From contig RFPF01000050.1 in assembly GCA_009926295.1 (NCBI GenBank), positions 1 to 15,360 on the forward strand: a stretch of DNA of 15,360 nucleotides, read 5' to 3'. A program made the position numbers and the translations under genes. Of the stretch, positions 1 to 6,946 are shown piece by piece. The notes below the pieces were generated by a model. That model was not told the origin of the DNA. It saw only the letters and a list, made by a program, of their open reading frames with translations, and ran no database searches. Source of the DNA: Planctomycetia bacterium. Its GTDB lineage: Bacteria > Planctomycetota > Planctomycetia > Pirellulales > UBA1268. The first letter of the stretch is position 1; every line of letters starts with the position of its first letter.

Positions 1-1584
1 GGCCGCGAAGCGGCGATCGTCGCCGGCGGGTTCTCCGGCCGGTTTCGGCCCAGCCTCGCGGCGGATTCTCCCGACGCCGACGTGCTCCGCGAAGTCGGTC
101 TCGACCCCGCGCGGCTCACCACCCACGGCCGGATCGTGTACGTGGCTCCCCACGTGCACGCCGTCGGAGACGCGTGCGAGCGCGACGCCGTGCAGGGCGC
201 CAATCGCTCACTGCCGCTTTTGCGCGGTGCGGCGCAGGCGACGCGGGCCGGCGTCGTCCTCCTCGAGCAGCCCCGCGAGGCCGATCTCCGTGCCGTCGCC
301 GCGCAGGCCTCGTTCGCGGCCAAGCTCGCCTCCCGCGCGGCCGTCGTCGCGCCCGCCGGCGGTGCCGAGGCCCGACGCGCGCTCGCCGAGGCGCTGCTCG
401 CTGTCGACGCGGAGGTCGTGTTTGACGCCGGACTCGTCCACGCCTGCGTCGACGAGGTCGACGAGCGCTGCCGGCGGGCTTTCGAGACGCTCCCGGCGGC
501 CCCGCTCGACGTCGTCGCGGGCACACCGGCGCCGCTGGTGGTGCGGGAGCTGCAGGGAGAGGCCGGGTCGTGGGTGTCCGTGGTAAACGCCTCGGGTACG
601 CCCTGCGAGGCGGTTCTCTCGATGGGAGGGCGGCCAACCGCCACGCTCGATGCCGCCGCCGAGGAGTCGCTGACGATGGGGGTGGCGGGCGTGGTCGCGG
701 TGCCGCTGGCGCCATGGCAGACGCGGGCCATCCTCGTCGAGGGCGGCGAACGCGTGCAGGCGGTGCGGGTGGATTACGCCCCGGAGGTGGCCCGCGCGGT
801 CGCGGCGACTCTGGCAGACCTGCAGACCCGCCGCAGCGTCCTCGAAATGCCGGCGCCGCTGGCGGTGCTCGACAATCCCGGATTCGACCTGCCCGAACTG
901 GCCGCCCTGATCCCCGGTTGGGAGCTCGTCGAGCCCGGCCGCGGCACGCTCCGGCTCGTGCCCGGCCGGCCTTCCGCGGCAGGCAGCGGCCTGGCGTTCT
1001 CGTCGGAGCACGGCCTGGCGACGCTCCGCAGCAACCCGTTCGCGGCGCCGGAGACCGGCCGCATCAGCATCGCGATGTGGATCCGCGACGGAGGGGGCGC
1101 CGCGCCGCCGCTGCGGATCGCGATCGAGGGGGTGCTGGCTGACCGGGAGTTCTACCGCTTCGCCGCCGTCGGCCGCGGTCCCGGGGCGATGCCGGTGTCG
1201 GGAGCGTGGTCGCAGTTCGTGCTGCAGGTCGACGACCTCCCCACCCGCGGGCTGGAGTCGCTGCGGGTGCGGCTCGACCTCCTCGGGCCGGGCGCCGTCG
1301 AGATCGACGACGTGCGGGTCTTCGACCTCGCCTTCGACGAGGCGCAGCGGGTGCGGCTCTCGAAGCTCCTGGCCATGGCTGAGCAACGCCTCGCGGCGGG
1401 CGACGTGGGCGGCTGTCTCGTGGAACTCGACGGCCCGTGGCCACGGTTTCTCCGCGGGCACGTCGGCTCCGCTCCTGCGGAGGTCGCGGGGGCGGCGGCA
1501 GTTCCGGCGGGGCGTCCCGCGACCGAATCCGGCCCCGCCTCGCGCAGCGGCGTCGTCGACCGCGTCCGCCGCTGGTGGCAGTGA
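1..1584 (+). CDS. C-terminal part of large protein, glycosylhydrolase-like with C-terminal carbohydrate-binding-like domain (5' end missing)
   Basis: The reading frame is open from the first base of the window to a TGA at 1582-1584, so the true start lies upstream; an internal GTG at 82 is not needed as a start. The visible 527 residues fall into three parts. First comes an Ala/Arg-rich alpha/beta-looking region, up to about base 510. Next is a beta-rich segment (about 520-780) with a pattern like VSVVNASGTPCEAVLSM followed by VPLAPWQTRAILVEGG. Last is a jelly-roll-like segment (about 850-1340) that opens with LAVLDNPGFDLPELAALIPGW and ends IEIDDVRVFDLAF-like. From memory, this order resembles the C-termini of planctomycete proteins annotated as family 10 glycosylhydrolase, where the last domain resembles a carbohydrate-binding module. 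That link is pattern recognition, not a search. No catalytic domain is visible here. The tail (about 1460-1584) is low-complexity. The gene converges on the next one with a 7-base gap. Confidence 0.6.
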   Translation, partial: GREAAIVAGGFSGRFRPSLAADSPDADVLREVGLDPARLTTHGRIVYVAPHVHAVGDACERDAVQGANRSLPLLRGAAQATRAGVVLLEQPREADLRAVAAQASFAAKLASRAAVVAPAGGAEARRALAEALLAVDAEVVFDAGLVHACVDEVDERCRRAFETLPAAPLDVVAGTPAPLVVRELQGEAGSWVSVVNASGTPCEAVLSMGGRPTATLDAAAEESLTMGVAGVVAVPLAPWQTRAILVEGGERVQAVRVDYAPEVARAVAATLADLQTRRSVLEMPAPLAVLDNPGFDLPELAALIPGWELVEPGRGTLRLVPGRPSAAGSGLAFSSEHGLATLRSNPFAAPETGRISIAMWIRDGGGAAPPLRIAIEGVLADREFYRFAAVGRGPGAMPVSGAWSQFVLQVDDLPTRGLESLRVRLDLLGPGAVEIDDVRVFDLAFDEAQRVRLSKLLAMAEQRLAAGDVGGCLVELDGPWPRFLRGHVGSAPAEVAGAAAVPAGRPATESGPASRSGVVDRVRRWWQ

Positions 1585-1591
1585 GCGGTGA

Positions 1592-1900
1592 TCAGCCCGC
1601 GTCGGGCGACTGGGTGCGGCTGCGGGAGCGGCGGCGCGTCGACTTCGGCGTGGCCCACTCCTTGGTCAGTTCCTCGAACACCTCGGGCGCCTCGTAGCGG
1701 ACCACGTCGCTGCCCTCCGGCATCGGCCCGATGAGCGAGCGAAACACCGGCGCTCCCCGGAGGTCGAGGTCGGTGCTGCAATCGTCCACGCCGACCTGCA
1801 GGTGCGTTCGCAGCAGCGGTTCGGGGGAGTCGAAATCGTGGATCACGATCGCGCCGTCGGCGCCGCGCGTCACGATCCGCCACGTGTTCTTCTTCGCCAT
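1592..1900 (-). CDS. Hypothetical protein, 102 aa
   Basis: I do not recognise this family. The chosen start is the ATG at 1898-1900, giving MAKKNTWRIV; it has a good AGGAG about 7 bases upstream, whereas the same frame further upstream would run through the neighbouring glycosyltransferase gene. The protein is acidic in the middle and looks like a small single-domain soluble protein. It alternates short beta-like stretches (WRIVTRGADGAIVIHDF) with an acidic segment around DDCSTDLDLRG, then YEAPEVFEELTKEW, and ends in a basic Arg/Ser-rich tail. There is no signal peptide and no membrane helix. It is transcribed in the same direction as the glycosyltransferase operon upstream of it, but a 140-base gap containing strong dyads separates them, so it is probably its own transcription unit. 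Confidence 0.7.
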   Translation of the reverse strand: MAKKNTWRIVTRGADGAIVIHDFDSPEPLLRTHLQVGVDDCSTDLDLRGAPVFRSLIGPMPEGSDVVRYEAPEVFEELTKEWATPKSTRRRSRSRTQSPDAG

Positions 1901-1943
1901 GGGTGGGCTCCTGTGCTCTTCCTCCGGCTCGAGCCGGCCGCTG

Positions 1944-1968
1944 CTCCGGAGAGGATCGGCATCCGGAG
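1944..1968 (-). terminator. Possible hairpin between two minus-strand genes
   Basis: CTCCGGA (1944-1950) and TCCGGAG (1962-1968) form a 7-bp inverted repeat with an 11-base loop. A second, loop-less palindrome, CCGGCTCGAGCCGG, lies at 1924-1937. Both sit in the 140-base gap downstream of the glycosyltransferase and upstream of the small hypothetical gene. No T-tract follows, so intrinsic termination is only a possibility; at this GC content dyads arise easily. Confidence 0.2.
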
Positions 1969-2040
1969 GCCCGGCTCCCCATGCCGGCCGGCCACGCCGG
2001 TGTTTTCGGAACGGGTGGCGCAGGTGGACCCGCGGGCGGG

Positions 2041-3300
2041 TCAGATCGAATGGAGCGTTGCGGCGGAGGCAGCCGGGGAGGCGGCGTCGCGTTCGGCCAC
2101 CAGGCGCACGCCCCACGGGCCGCGGATGGCGTAGGTCACGCCGCGCCACGTGGTCGACGTGAGCACCATCGCCCGCAGGATCGCCCCCCCGTAGACGGTC
2201 TGGGCGGCGAAGGTGCCGCGGATCACGCAGCCCAGCGGCGAAGCGGGGACGTCGCGGCCCGCCTCGGTCGCGATGGTGCGTAGAACGACCCGCTCGATCC
2301 ACAGATAGAGGGTCGGCAGCGACGTGAGGAACGCGGCGAGGCAGGCGAGCAGCCCGCAGGCGACGGCGCCGGCGCCGCGTCCCGCGGCCAGCCCGAGGGC
2401 GACCGCGGTGGCCATCACCGTGAGCGGCGCGGAGAGGCCGAACACGGCGACGACCGGCCATGCGGGATGGTAGAGCCTGGCGGTCAGGAGTTGGCGCGTG
2501 ATCCACGGCACGAGGGATGAGAGCGTGACGCTCTCGCGATTGACGGCGATGAGTGCCGGCACGAACGACACCCGCTGCCCGCTGCCCGCGAGTGCGGCCG
2601 GGATGAGCGTGTCCTCGCACAGGGCCGCGGCCCACTTCTCGCGCAGGCCCGCGGCGTCGAGCAGCCCGCTGCGCAGGGCGAGCGTGCCGCCCCACGGGAT
2701 GCCGAAGCAGACCATCTGCACGAGCGCGCCGGCGTTCCATCCCGCGCGGGTCCAGGAGCCGAGCCCGGCGTCGGGGGGCGCATACCAGCGATTGCCCGTG
2801 GCGACGCCGCAGCCCTCGGCGGCGAGCGCCGTGCCGAGCGTTCGCAGCCACGTTGCGGAAGGCACCACGTCGGCATCGAGCAGCGCGACCATCGCGGCCT
2901 CTCGCTCGACGTCGCGGAGCCCCTGCAGCAGGCTCGCGCACTTGAGGCTCGACGTGGCGGGCCGGGTCGCCAGCGGCTCGACGACCACGCGGCACCGCGG
3001 CCGGGTTGCCGCGAGCGCCGCCCGAACCTCCTCCCAGGCGGGATCGTCGCGGGAGTCGACGATCACGCGCAGTTCGTAGTCGGGATGATCCTGCTCGACG
3101 GCGGCCCGGATCGTCTCGCCGAGGAACGGATCGGAGCCGCGCAGGCAGAGGACGACGCGGGCGGGAGCGAGGCAGGTCGCGGTGACGGCGGGTCGACCGG
3201 CGCTCGCGCCGCAGATGCGGGAGAACCGGGCGACCAGCACGACCTGCGTGACCGTGATCACGACCAGCATCGCCATGCAGAGGAGGTCGAGGGTCGTCAT
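2041..3300 (-). CDS. Membrane glycosyltransferase, GT2/GT21-like
   Basis: This 419-residue protein has a predicted transmembrane helix at about residues 6-26, a GT-A type catalytic domain, and a C-terminal membrane region at about residues 285-345. Visible motifs are VVLCLRGSDPFLGETI at the start of the GT-A fold, the metal-binding DxD as DAD 142-144 (ALLDADVV), the downstream acidic pair E229-D230 (CEDTLIP), and RQLLTAR at 269-275, which resembles the (Q/R)xxRW region of GT21 enzymes. This layout fits inverting membrane glycosyltransferases such as ceramide glucosyltransferase/HpnI-like proteins, which transfer a sugar from a nucleotide donor to a lipid acceptor. The donor and acceptor cannot be read from the sequence. 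The ATG at 3298-3300 overlaps the TGA of the upstream acyltransferase as ATGA, which fits translational coupling. It is the last gene of a three-gene operon. Confidence 0.85.
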   Translation of the reverse strand: MTTLDLLCMAMLVVITVTQVVLVARFSRICGASAGRPAVTATCLAPARVVLCLRGSDPFLGETIRAAVEQDHPDYELRVIVDSRDDPAWEEVRAALAATRPRCRVVVEPLATRPATSSLKCASLLQGLRDVEREAAMVALLDADVVPSATWLRTLGTALAAEGCGVATGNRWYAPPDAGLGSWTRAGWNAGALVQMVCFGIPWGGTLALRSGLLDAAGLREKWAAALCEDTLIPAALAGSGQRVSFVPALIAVNRESVTLSSLVPWITRQLLTARLYHPAWPVVAVFGLSAPLTVMATAVALGLAAGRGAGAVACGLLACLAAFLTSLPTLYLWIERVVLRTIATEAGRDVPASPLGCVIRGTFAAQTVYGGAILRAMVLTSTTWRGVTYAIRGPWGVRLVAERDAASPAASAATLHSI

Positions 3301-4664
3301 GCGCAGGCCTCCATCACCGCGGGCGTATCCGGCGCGGGCACGGCGGCAGCCCGGCCGGCGAGCCTGCGCGCGAAGGCGTCGCGGACGGCATTCGTCGCCT
3401 CGACGTCGAGCACGGCCGGGTCGGACCGCAGCGTGAACCGCAGCGTGCCGGCATACTCGGTGGCGGCCACGGCCAGCGCCGTGCCACGCCGCAGCGGAGC
3501 GAGGGTGTCGACGGCGACGAGCCGCCGCGGGCCCACGCGCAGCGGACCGTTGCGTTTCGGCCCCACGCCCGTGCGGGAGAACACGCGGCCGAGGTTCGTG
3601 AACAGCGCCGTCGCCGCCGTCGACCGGTCGGCGACGAACCGCCCGATCCCGCCGGGAAGGTGGCGGGCGACCGCCAGCGTGAACAGGAATGTCATGCCGA
3701 GGCCGAGTGTCTTGATAAGGTGCATCTCCTCGTGCAGCGACCGCTCGAGCCCGCCACGGGCGACCTCTTCGGGACCGCGGTCGAGGAACACCATGCTCAC
3801 GACGTTCGCCGCCGGCAGCCGCCGGTCCGCGGGCCGGCGCATGTTCATCGGGATGGAGAGCCGCACGACGCTGCGCGCCCTGCCGAAGGCGGGCCCGGGG
3901 CATGCGTCGCACAACGCCTCGAGGAGGGCCGCCGCCGCGAGTTCATTGAGCGAAACGCCGGCGGCCAGCGCCGCATTCCGCAGGCCGCGGGCCTCGTCTT
4001 CCCCGAACGCGAGGTCGGCCCACTGCAGCCGATGCGCCCCTTCGATCCCCGCAGTGGCGCGTTCCGGGCCGAGCCTCACGGGACGATGCCGCATGAACTT
4101 CCACACGCCCTCGAGCCCCCTCGACTGCGCGGGAAGCGCTCGCAGGAGTTTCCACGAGTCGAGCCCGTATCTGCCCCGCCTCCGCAGGCTCCCGGGATCG
4201 GGGGCCTCGCTCCGCGTCCGCCCACAGGCGAGCGTGGCGTCGAGGATGGCGCACAGGTCGCCGAGAAAGGCGAGCGCGCCGAGTCCGTCGCAGCCGGCGT
4301 GGTGGAACTGGGCGAGGAGGTCGTCGCCACCGTCGGACCGCGGCACGGTGCAGAGTCGGACGAGCGGTCCGCGGTCGGGGGCGAGGGCGGGGATCGCGGG
4401 CAGTCCGCCCGCGGCGGCGGCCAGACCGGCCACGCCCACCGGTTTCCCCGTGCACTCGAACCGCGGGGTGCGGCCGGGCGGCACGGCGATGCGGCAGGCG
4501 AGCAGCGGGTGGCGGCGACAGGCCTCGGCGGCCGCCACCGCGAGGCTGCCTCGATCGAGCGGGCCGTCGAAGGAGAGCCGGAAGAAGAACTCCATCGGGT
4601 GCGACGGAGTGCCGTCGCGGAGCATGTATTCCTCGAACGGCGTGAGCGGGAGCGGAAACGTCAT
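3297..4664 (-). CDS. Condensation/PapA-like acyltransferase
   Basis: This is a 455-residue soluble protein of the CoA-dependent acyltransferase superfamily (NRPS condensation domains, PapA, wax ester synthase/DGAT). The key sign is HHAGCDG at residues 121-127, the HHxxxDG catalytic motif, with the second His as general base. The N-terminal LTPFEEYML and RHPLLACRI, plus SIPMNMRRP in the second half, fit the two-lobed fold. Such enzymes esterify or amidate an acyl thioester onto an alcohol or amine. The start is the ATG at 4662-4664, giving MTFPLPLTPFEEYM; a longer version from 4757 would add 31 Pro/Arg-rich residues and overlap the upstream SDR gene by 56 bases. No clear ribosome site is seen. 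It lies 37 bases after the SDR and overlaps the glycosyltransferase by 4 bases. The substrate is unknown; the neighbours suggest a reduced or lipid-like alcohol. Confidence 0.8.
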   Translation of the reverse strand: MTFPLPLTPFEEYMLRDGTPSHPMEFFFRLSFDGPLDRGSLAVAAAEACRRHPLLACRIAVPPGRTPRFECTGKPVGVAGLAAAAGGLPAIPALAPDRGPLVRLCTVPRSDGGDDLLAQFHHAGCDGLGALAFLGDLCAILDATLACGRTRSEAPDPGSLRRRGRYGLDSWKLLRALPAQSRGLEGVWKFMRHRPVRLGPERATAGIEGAHRLQWADLAFGEDEARGLRNAALAAGVSLNELAAAALLEALCDACPGPAFGRARSVVRLSIPMNMRRPADRRLPAANVVSMVFLDRGPEEVARGGLERSLHEEMHLIKTLGLGMTFLFTLAVARHLPGGIGRFVADRSTAATALFTNLGRVFSRTGVGPKRNGPLRVGPRRLVAVDTLAPLRRGTALAVAATEYAGTLRFTLRSDPAVLDVEATNAVRDAFARRLAGRAAAVPAPDTPAVMEACA

Positions 4665-4701
4665 GCGTCTGCCACCGCGTCTCGGGGCCGCCCGGCGGGC
4701 A

Positions 4702-5874
4702 TCAGGGAGCCGAGGCGGAGGGCACGGTGGGCCGCCCTTGCCGTCGGCCGAAATCACAGTCGATCGCGAACTGCGACATCCGCAGGAGCGTCGCGTCGTC
4801 GAGCGGCGGGCAGGGGATGTGCCCGGCGATCTCCTCCGTGTTTCGCCTGTCGAACACGGGATCGTTGCGGAAGTAGCTGTGGTAGACGTCGAGTTGCGTC
4901 CGCAGGTTGTCCGCGAACCAGCGCTCGTCGCACAGGTCGGGGTCGTCGGGGGAGGCCGCGGCCGAGTAGGTCTCCACGGCCTCCTGGATCACGCGCCCGA
5001 CGGTGTGCATAGAGAGCGGATTCGGATGGGTGACGTGGAACGTGCGTCCGCGGGCGGCCGGCGTGCCGATGGCGTGTGTGATCACCTCCGACACCCAGTC
5101 GACCGGCACGAAGTTCTTGTGGTCGGCCTGGTTCACGCCGAGCAGCCCCAGGAGCGCAGGCCCGCTCGTCGATCCCTTCACCACCCGGGTGAGCAGGGTG
5201 TGGCCGAGCCGCAGGCCCGCGAAGAACCCGTGATAGGTCGACGTGTAGCCGGTCTGCGAGTCGCCCACGATGATCGAAGGGCGATAGACGGTGGCCGACG
5301 AGAATCCGGCCGCCCGGACCATCTTCTCCGCTTCGCACTTGCTCGTCTCGTAGTCGTTGCCGAACGCCTGCCCGACGTCGATCTCGTCCTCGAGAGCAGT
5401 GCCCGTGCGCAGGCCGCACACGTAGGCGGTGGACACGTGGTGGAAGTGCTCGATGCCGACCTCGCGGGCCAGCGCGATCGTGTTGCAAGTGCCGGTCACG
5501 TTGGTGAGCCAGGGCTCACCCGAGCGGTCTTCGCCTCGGAAGCTCAGCGACGCGGCGTTGTTGAGCAGCTCCGAGCAGTTCCAGTGCATCCAGTGGCGAT
5601 CCTCGTCCGAGAGGCCGCACTGCGGCTGCGACAGGTCTCCCTCGAGAACGACCGGACGGGGCAGTTCCGCGTCGAGGGTCTCTTCCCAGCGGTGGATGAG
5701 GGATTCCACGCGGGTCTCGGCCGACTTCTTGCGGTCGCGGCGCACGATCAGGGCGAGGTTCCTGCCCGCCAGCAGGAGGTCGCGGACGAGATAGGAGCCA
5801 AGCAGCCCCGTCGCTCCCGTGACGGCGAGGAACGGTGTGGCAACGGTGCAATCTCGGGAAGTGGCTGCGTTCAT
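4702..5874 (-). CDS. SDR-family NAD(P)-dependent reductase, thioester-reductase/fatty acyl reductase-like
   Basis: This 390-residue extended short-chain dehydrogenase has a Rossmann glycine motif TGATGLLG at residues 19-26, NNAASLSF at 105-112, Ser148-Thr149 in HVSTAYV, and the catalytic YETSK pair Tyr175/Lys179. YRPSIIVGDSQTGYT follows; this sequence type is usual in thioester-reductase (NAD-binding 4) and fatty acyl-CoA reductase domains rather than in sugar epimerases. Such domains reduce acyl thioesters to aldehydes or alcohols with NAD(P)H. No carrier domain or adenylation domain is fused. It is the first gene of the operon with the acyltransferase and glycosyltransferase, and a weak promoter with an overlapping dyad lies just upstream. 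A sugar-nucleotide epimerase role is the main alternative; the exact substrate is unknown. Confidence 0.8.
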   Translation of the reverse strand: MNAATSRDCTVATPFLAVTGATGLLGSYLVRDLLLAGRNLALIVRRDRKKSAETRVESLIHRWEETLDAELPRPVVLEGDLSQPQCGLSDEDRHWMHWNCSELLNNAASLSFRGEDRSGEPWLTNVTGTCNTIALAREVGIEHFHHVSTAYVCGLRTGTALEDEIDVGQAFGNDYETSKCEAEKMVRAAGFSSATVYRPSIIVGDSQTGYTSTYHGFFAGLRLGHTLLTRVVKGSTSGPALLGLLGVNQADHKNFVPVDWVSEVITHAIGTPAARGRTFHVTHPNPLSMHTVGRVIQEAVETYSAAASPDDPDLCDERWFADNLRTQLDVYHSYFRNDPVFDRRNTEEIAGHIPCPPLDDATLLRMSQFAIDCDFGRRQGRPTVPSASAP

Positions 5875-5909
5875 GCGGCTCTGCGGAAGACTTTTCGGAG
5901 GGCGGCGGA

Positions 5910-5938
5910 AGACTACCCCTGTGAAACCCGCCCTTCAA
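5910..5938 (-). promoter_or_regulatory. Weak sigma70-like promoter for the SDR operon
   Basis: On the minus strand a TTGAAG (-35, 5933-5938) and TAGTCT (-10, 5910-5915) are 17 bases apart, and the -10 ends 35 bases before the SDR start codon. The -10 matches consensus poorly. It is supported mainly by spacing and location. Confidence 0.3.
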
Positions 5939-5945
5939 GGGTGGG
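5927..5945. promoter_or_regulatory. Near-perfect 19-bp dyad, operator-like
   Basis: CCCGCCCTTCAAGGGTGGG is an inverted repeat with arms of 9 bases around a single central base; 8 of 9 pairs are Watson-Crick and one would be G-T. It overlaps the proposed -35 of the SDR operon and lies between divergent transcription units (SDR operon and tRNA-Ser). It could be a repressor site; it is too tight to be a stable hairpin without unpairing the centre. Confidence 0.3.
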
Positions 5946-5971
5946 AACGCCCGGGCGGAAACGGGTCGAAC

Positions 5972-6000
5972 TTGAGCGGCGCGGGGGTGGTCCCTAGATT
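5972..6000 (+). promoter_or_regulatory. Promoter of tRNA-Ser
   Basis: TTGAGC (5972-5977) and TAGATT (5995-6000) are separated by exactly 17 bases and lie 15 bases before the mature tRNA 5' end. Both hexamers match the housekeeping sigma consensus at 4 of 6 positions, and the position is right for a short tRNA leader. Confidence 0.55.
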
Positions 6001-6015
6001 GGAACATGGCTATTC

Positions 6016-6098
6016 GGAGGGTAAGCGAATTGGCCAGCGGTCTGACTCGAAATCAGATGCCCCGAAAGGGGTTGTGGGTTCGAATCCCATGCCCTCCG
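6016..6098 (+). tRNA. tRNA-Ser (anticodon CGA)
   Basis: An acceptor stem GGAGGGT (6016-6022) pairs with GCCCTCC (6091-6097), with a T-G closing pair, and G at 6098 is the discriminator. The anticodon arm is TCTGA-CTCGAAA-TCAGA with anticodon CGA at 6048-6050, reading UCG serine codons. A long variable arm with CCCC-GAAA-GGGG (6060-6071) and the T arm GTGGG-TTCGAAT-CCCAT complete a type II tRNA. CCA is not encoded. The D arm is weak: only about two G-C pairs form, and in this numbering position 8 is A rather than the usual U. Serine identity is clear from the anticodon, the long variable arm and the G discriminator. Confidence 0.93.
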
Positions 6099-6141
6099 CT
6101 CTGATCGTGCGTGCGCAGGCTGTCCGCCCGAAATCGGCCCC

Positions 6142-6903
6142 ATGCTCGATGTCATCGCGGTTTCGCTCGTCTCGCTCGCGGCTGGGTTCGTGAACTCGAT
6201 CGCCGGGGGTGGCGGGCTGGTGTCGCTGCCCATCCTGCTCTCCCTCTACCCCGCGGCTCCCCCGGCCACGCTTTTCGGCACCAACAAGGCCGCGATGGTC
6301 TGGGGAACGGCGTGGGCTTCGGGCTCCTATGCCCGCCACGTCGTGCTGCCGTGGCGGATGCTCGTGCCATCGGTGGTCACCGCCCTTGCCGGGGGTGCTG
6401 TCGGCGCCTGGCTCGTCACGCTCGTGTCGAGCGACTGGCTGCGCCGCCTGTTGCCGGCCATGCTCGCGGTGGTGCTGGCCTACACCATCTGGAGGAAGGA
6501 TCTCGGCCAGACCCACGCGCCGAAGTTCACCGACGCGCAGCAGGCGTTGCTCGGTGCGCTGATCGCGCTCGCCCTCGGGTTCTACGACGGATTTTTCGGG
6601 CCGGGCACGGGAAGCTTCTTCATCTTCGCGTTCGTCAAGATGCTGGGCTTCGACTTTCTCAATGCGGTGGCCAGTGCCAAGGTGCTCAACACGGCCACGA
6701 ATCTGGCGTCACTGGCGGTCTTCGCGTGGAGCGGGCACGTCTGGTGGCCGTTCATGCTGCCCATGGCATTGGCCAACGTCGTCGGCAGCGCGTTGGGCAC
6801 GAGTCTCGCCCTGAAGCACGGGAGCGGGTTCGTGCGGTCGGTGTTCGTGCTGGTCGTCGGCGGCCTGATTGTGAAAACCGCCGTCGACGCGTATTTTCAC
6901 TGA
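6142..6903 (+). CDS. TauE/SafE family (DUF81) membrane permease
   Basis: This 253-residue integral membrane protein has about seven to eight hydrophobic helices in two homologous halves. Each half carries the family's glycine-rich signature: GFVNSIAGGGG at residues 15-25 and GFYDGFFGPGTG at 146-157. KAAMVWGTAWASG and NTATNLASLAVF are the matching internal repeats. Members export sulfite, sulfoacetate or related organic anions across the cytoplasmic membrane, and are often called sulfite exporters; the substrate here cannot be told from the sequence. The length is typical. The ATG at 6142 lies 44 bases after the tRNA gene with no clear Shine-Dalgarno site. There is no sulfur-metabolism gene nearby to define its role. 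A DUF1559 gene follows 43 bases later on the same strand. Confidence 0.88.
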   Translation: MLDVIAVSLVSLAAGFVNSIAGGGGLVSLPILLSLYPAAPPATLFGTNKAAMVWGTAWASGSYARHVVLPWRMLVPSVVTALAGGAVGAWLVTLVSSDWLRRLLPAMLAVVLAYTIWRKDLGQTHAPKFTDAQQALLGALIALALGFYDGFFGPGTGSFFIFAFVKMLGFDFLNAVASAKVLNTATNLASLAVFAWSGHVWWPFMLPMALANVVGSALGTSLALKHGSGFVRSVFVLVVGGLIVKTAVDAYFH

Positions 6904-6946
6904 AGCAGGAGTCCGCGGAAGACCCTCGGCTGGCAGGGGCGGCGTC

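Noticed and set aside
1924..1937. Palindrome CCGGCTCGAGCCGG
   Set aside because: A loop-less GC-rich palindrome is likely by chance in this genome; no paired copy or regulator was seen.
4665..4757. 31-residue N-terminal extension of the acyltransferase
   Set aside because: It is Pro/Arg/Gly-rich, overlaps the SDR gene by 56 bases, and the family's N-terminus (LTPFEEYM) begins right after the internal ATG.
3085..5997. 970-codon open frame on the + strand
   Set aside because: It lies antisense to three well-supported minus-strand genes and its translation is low-complexity Arg/Ser/Pro/Ala without motifs. Long antisense frames are expected at this GC content.
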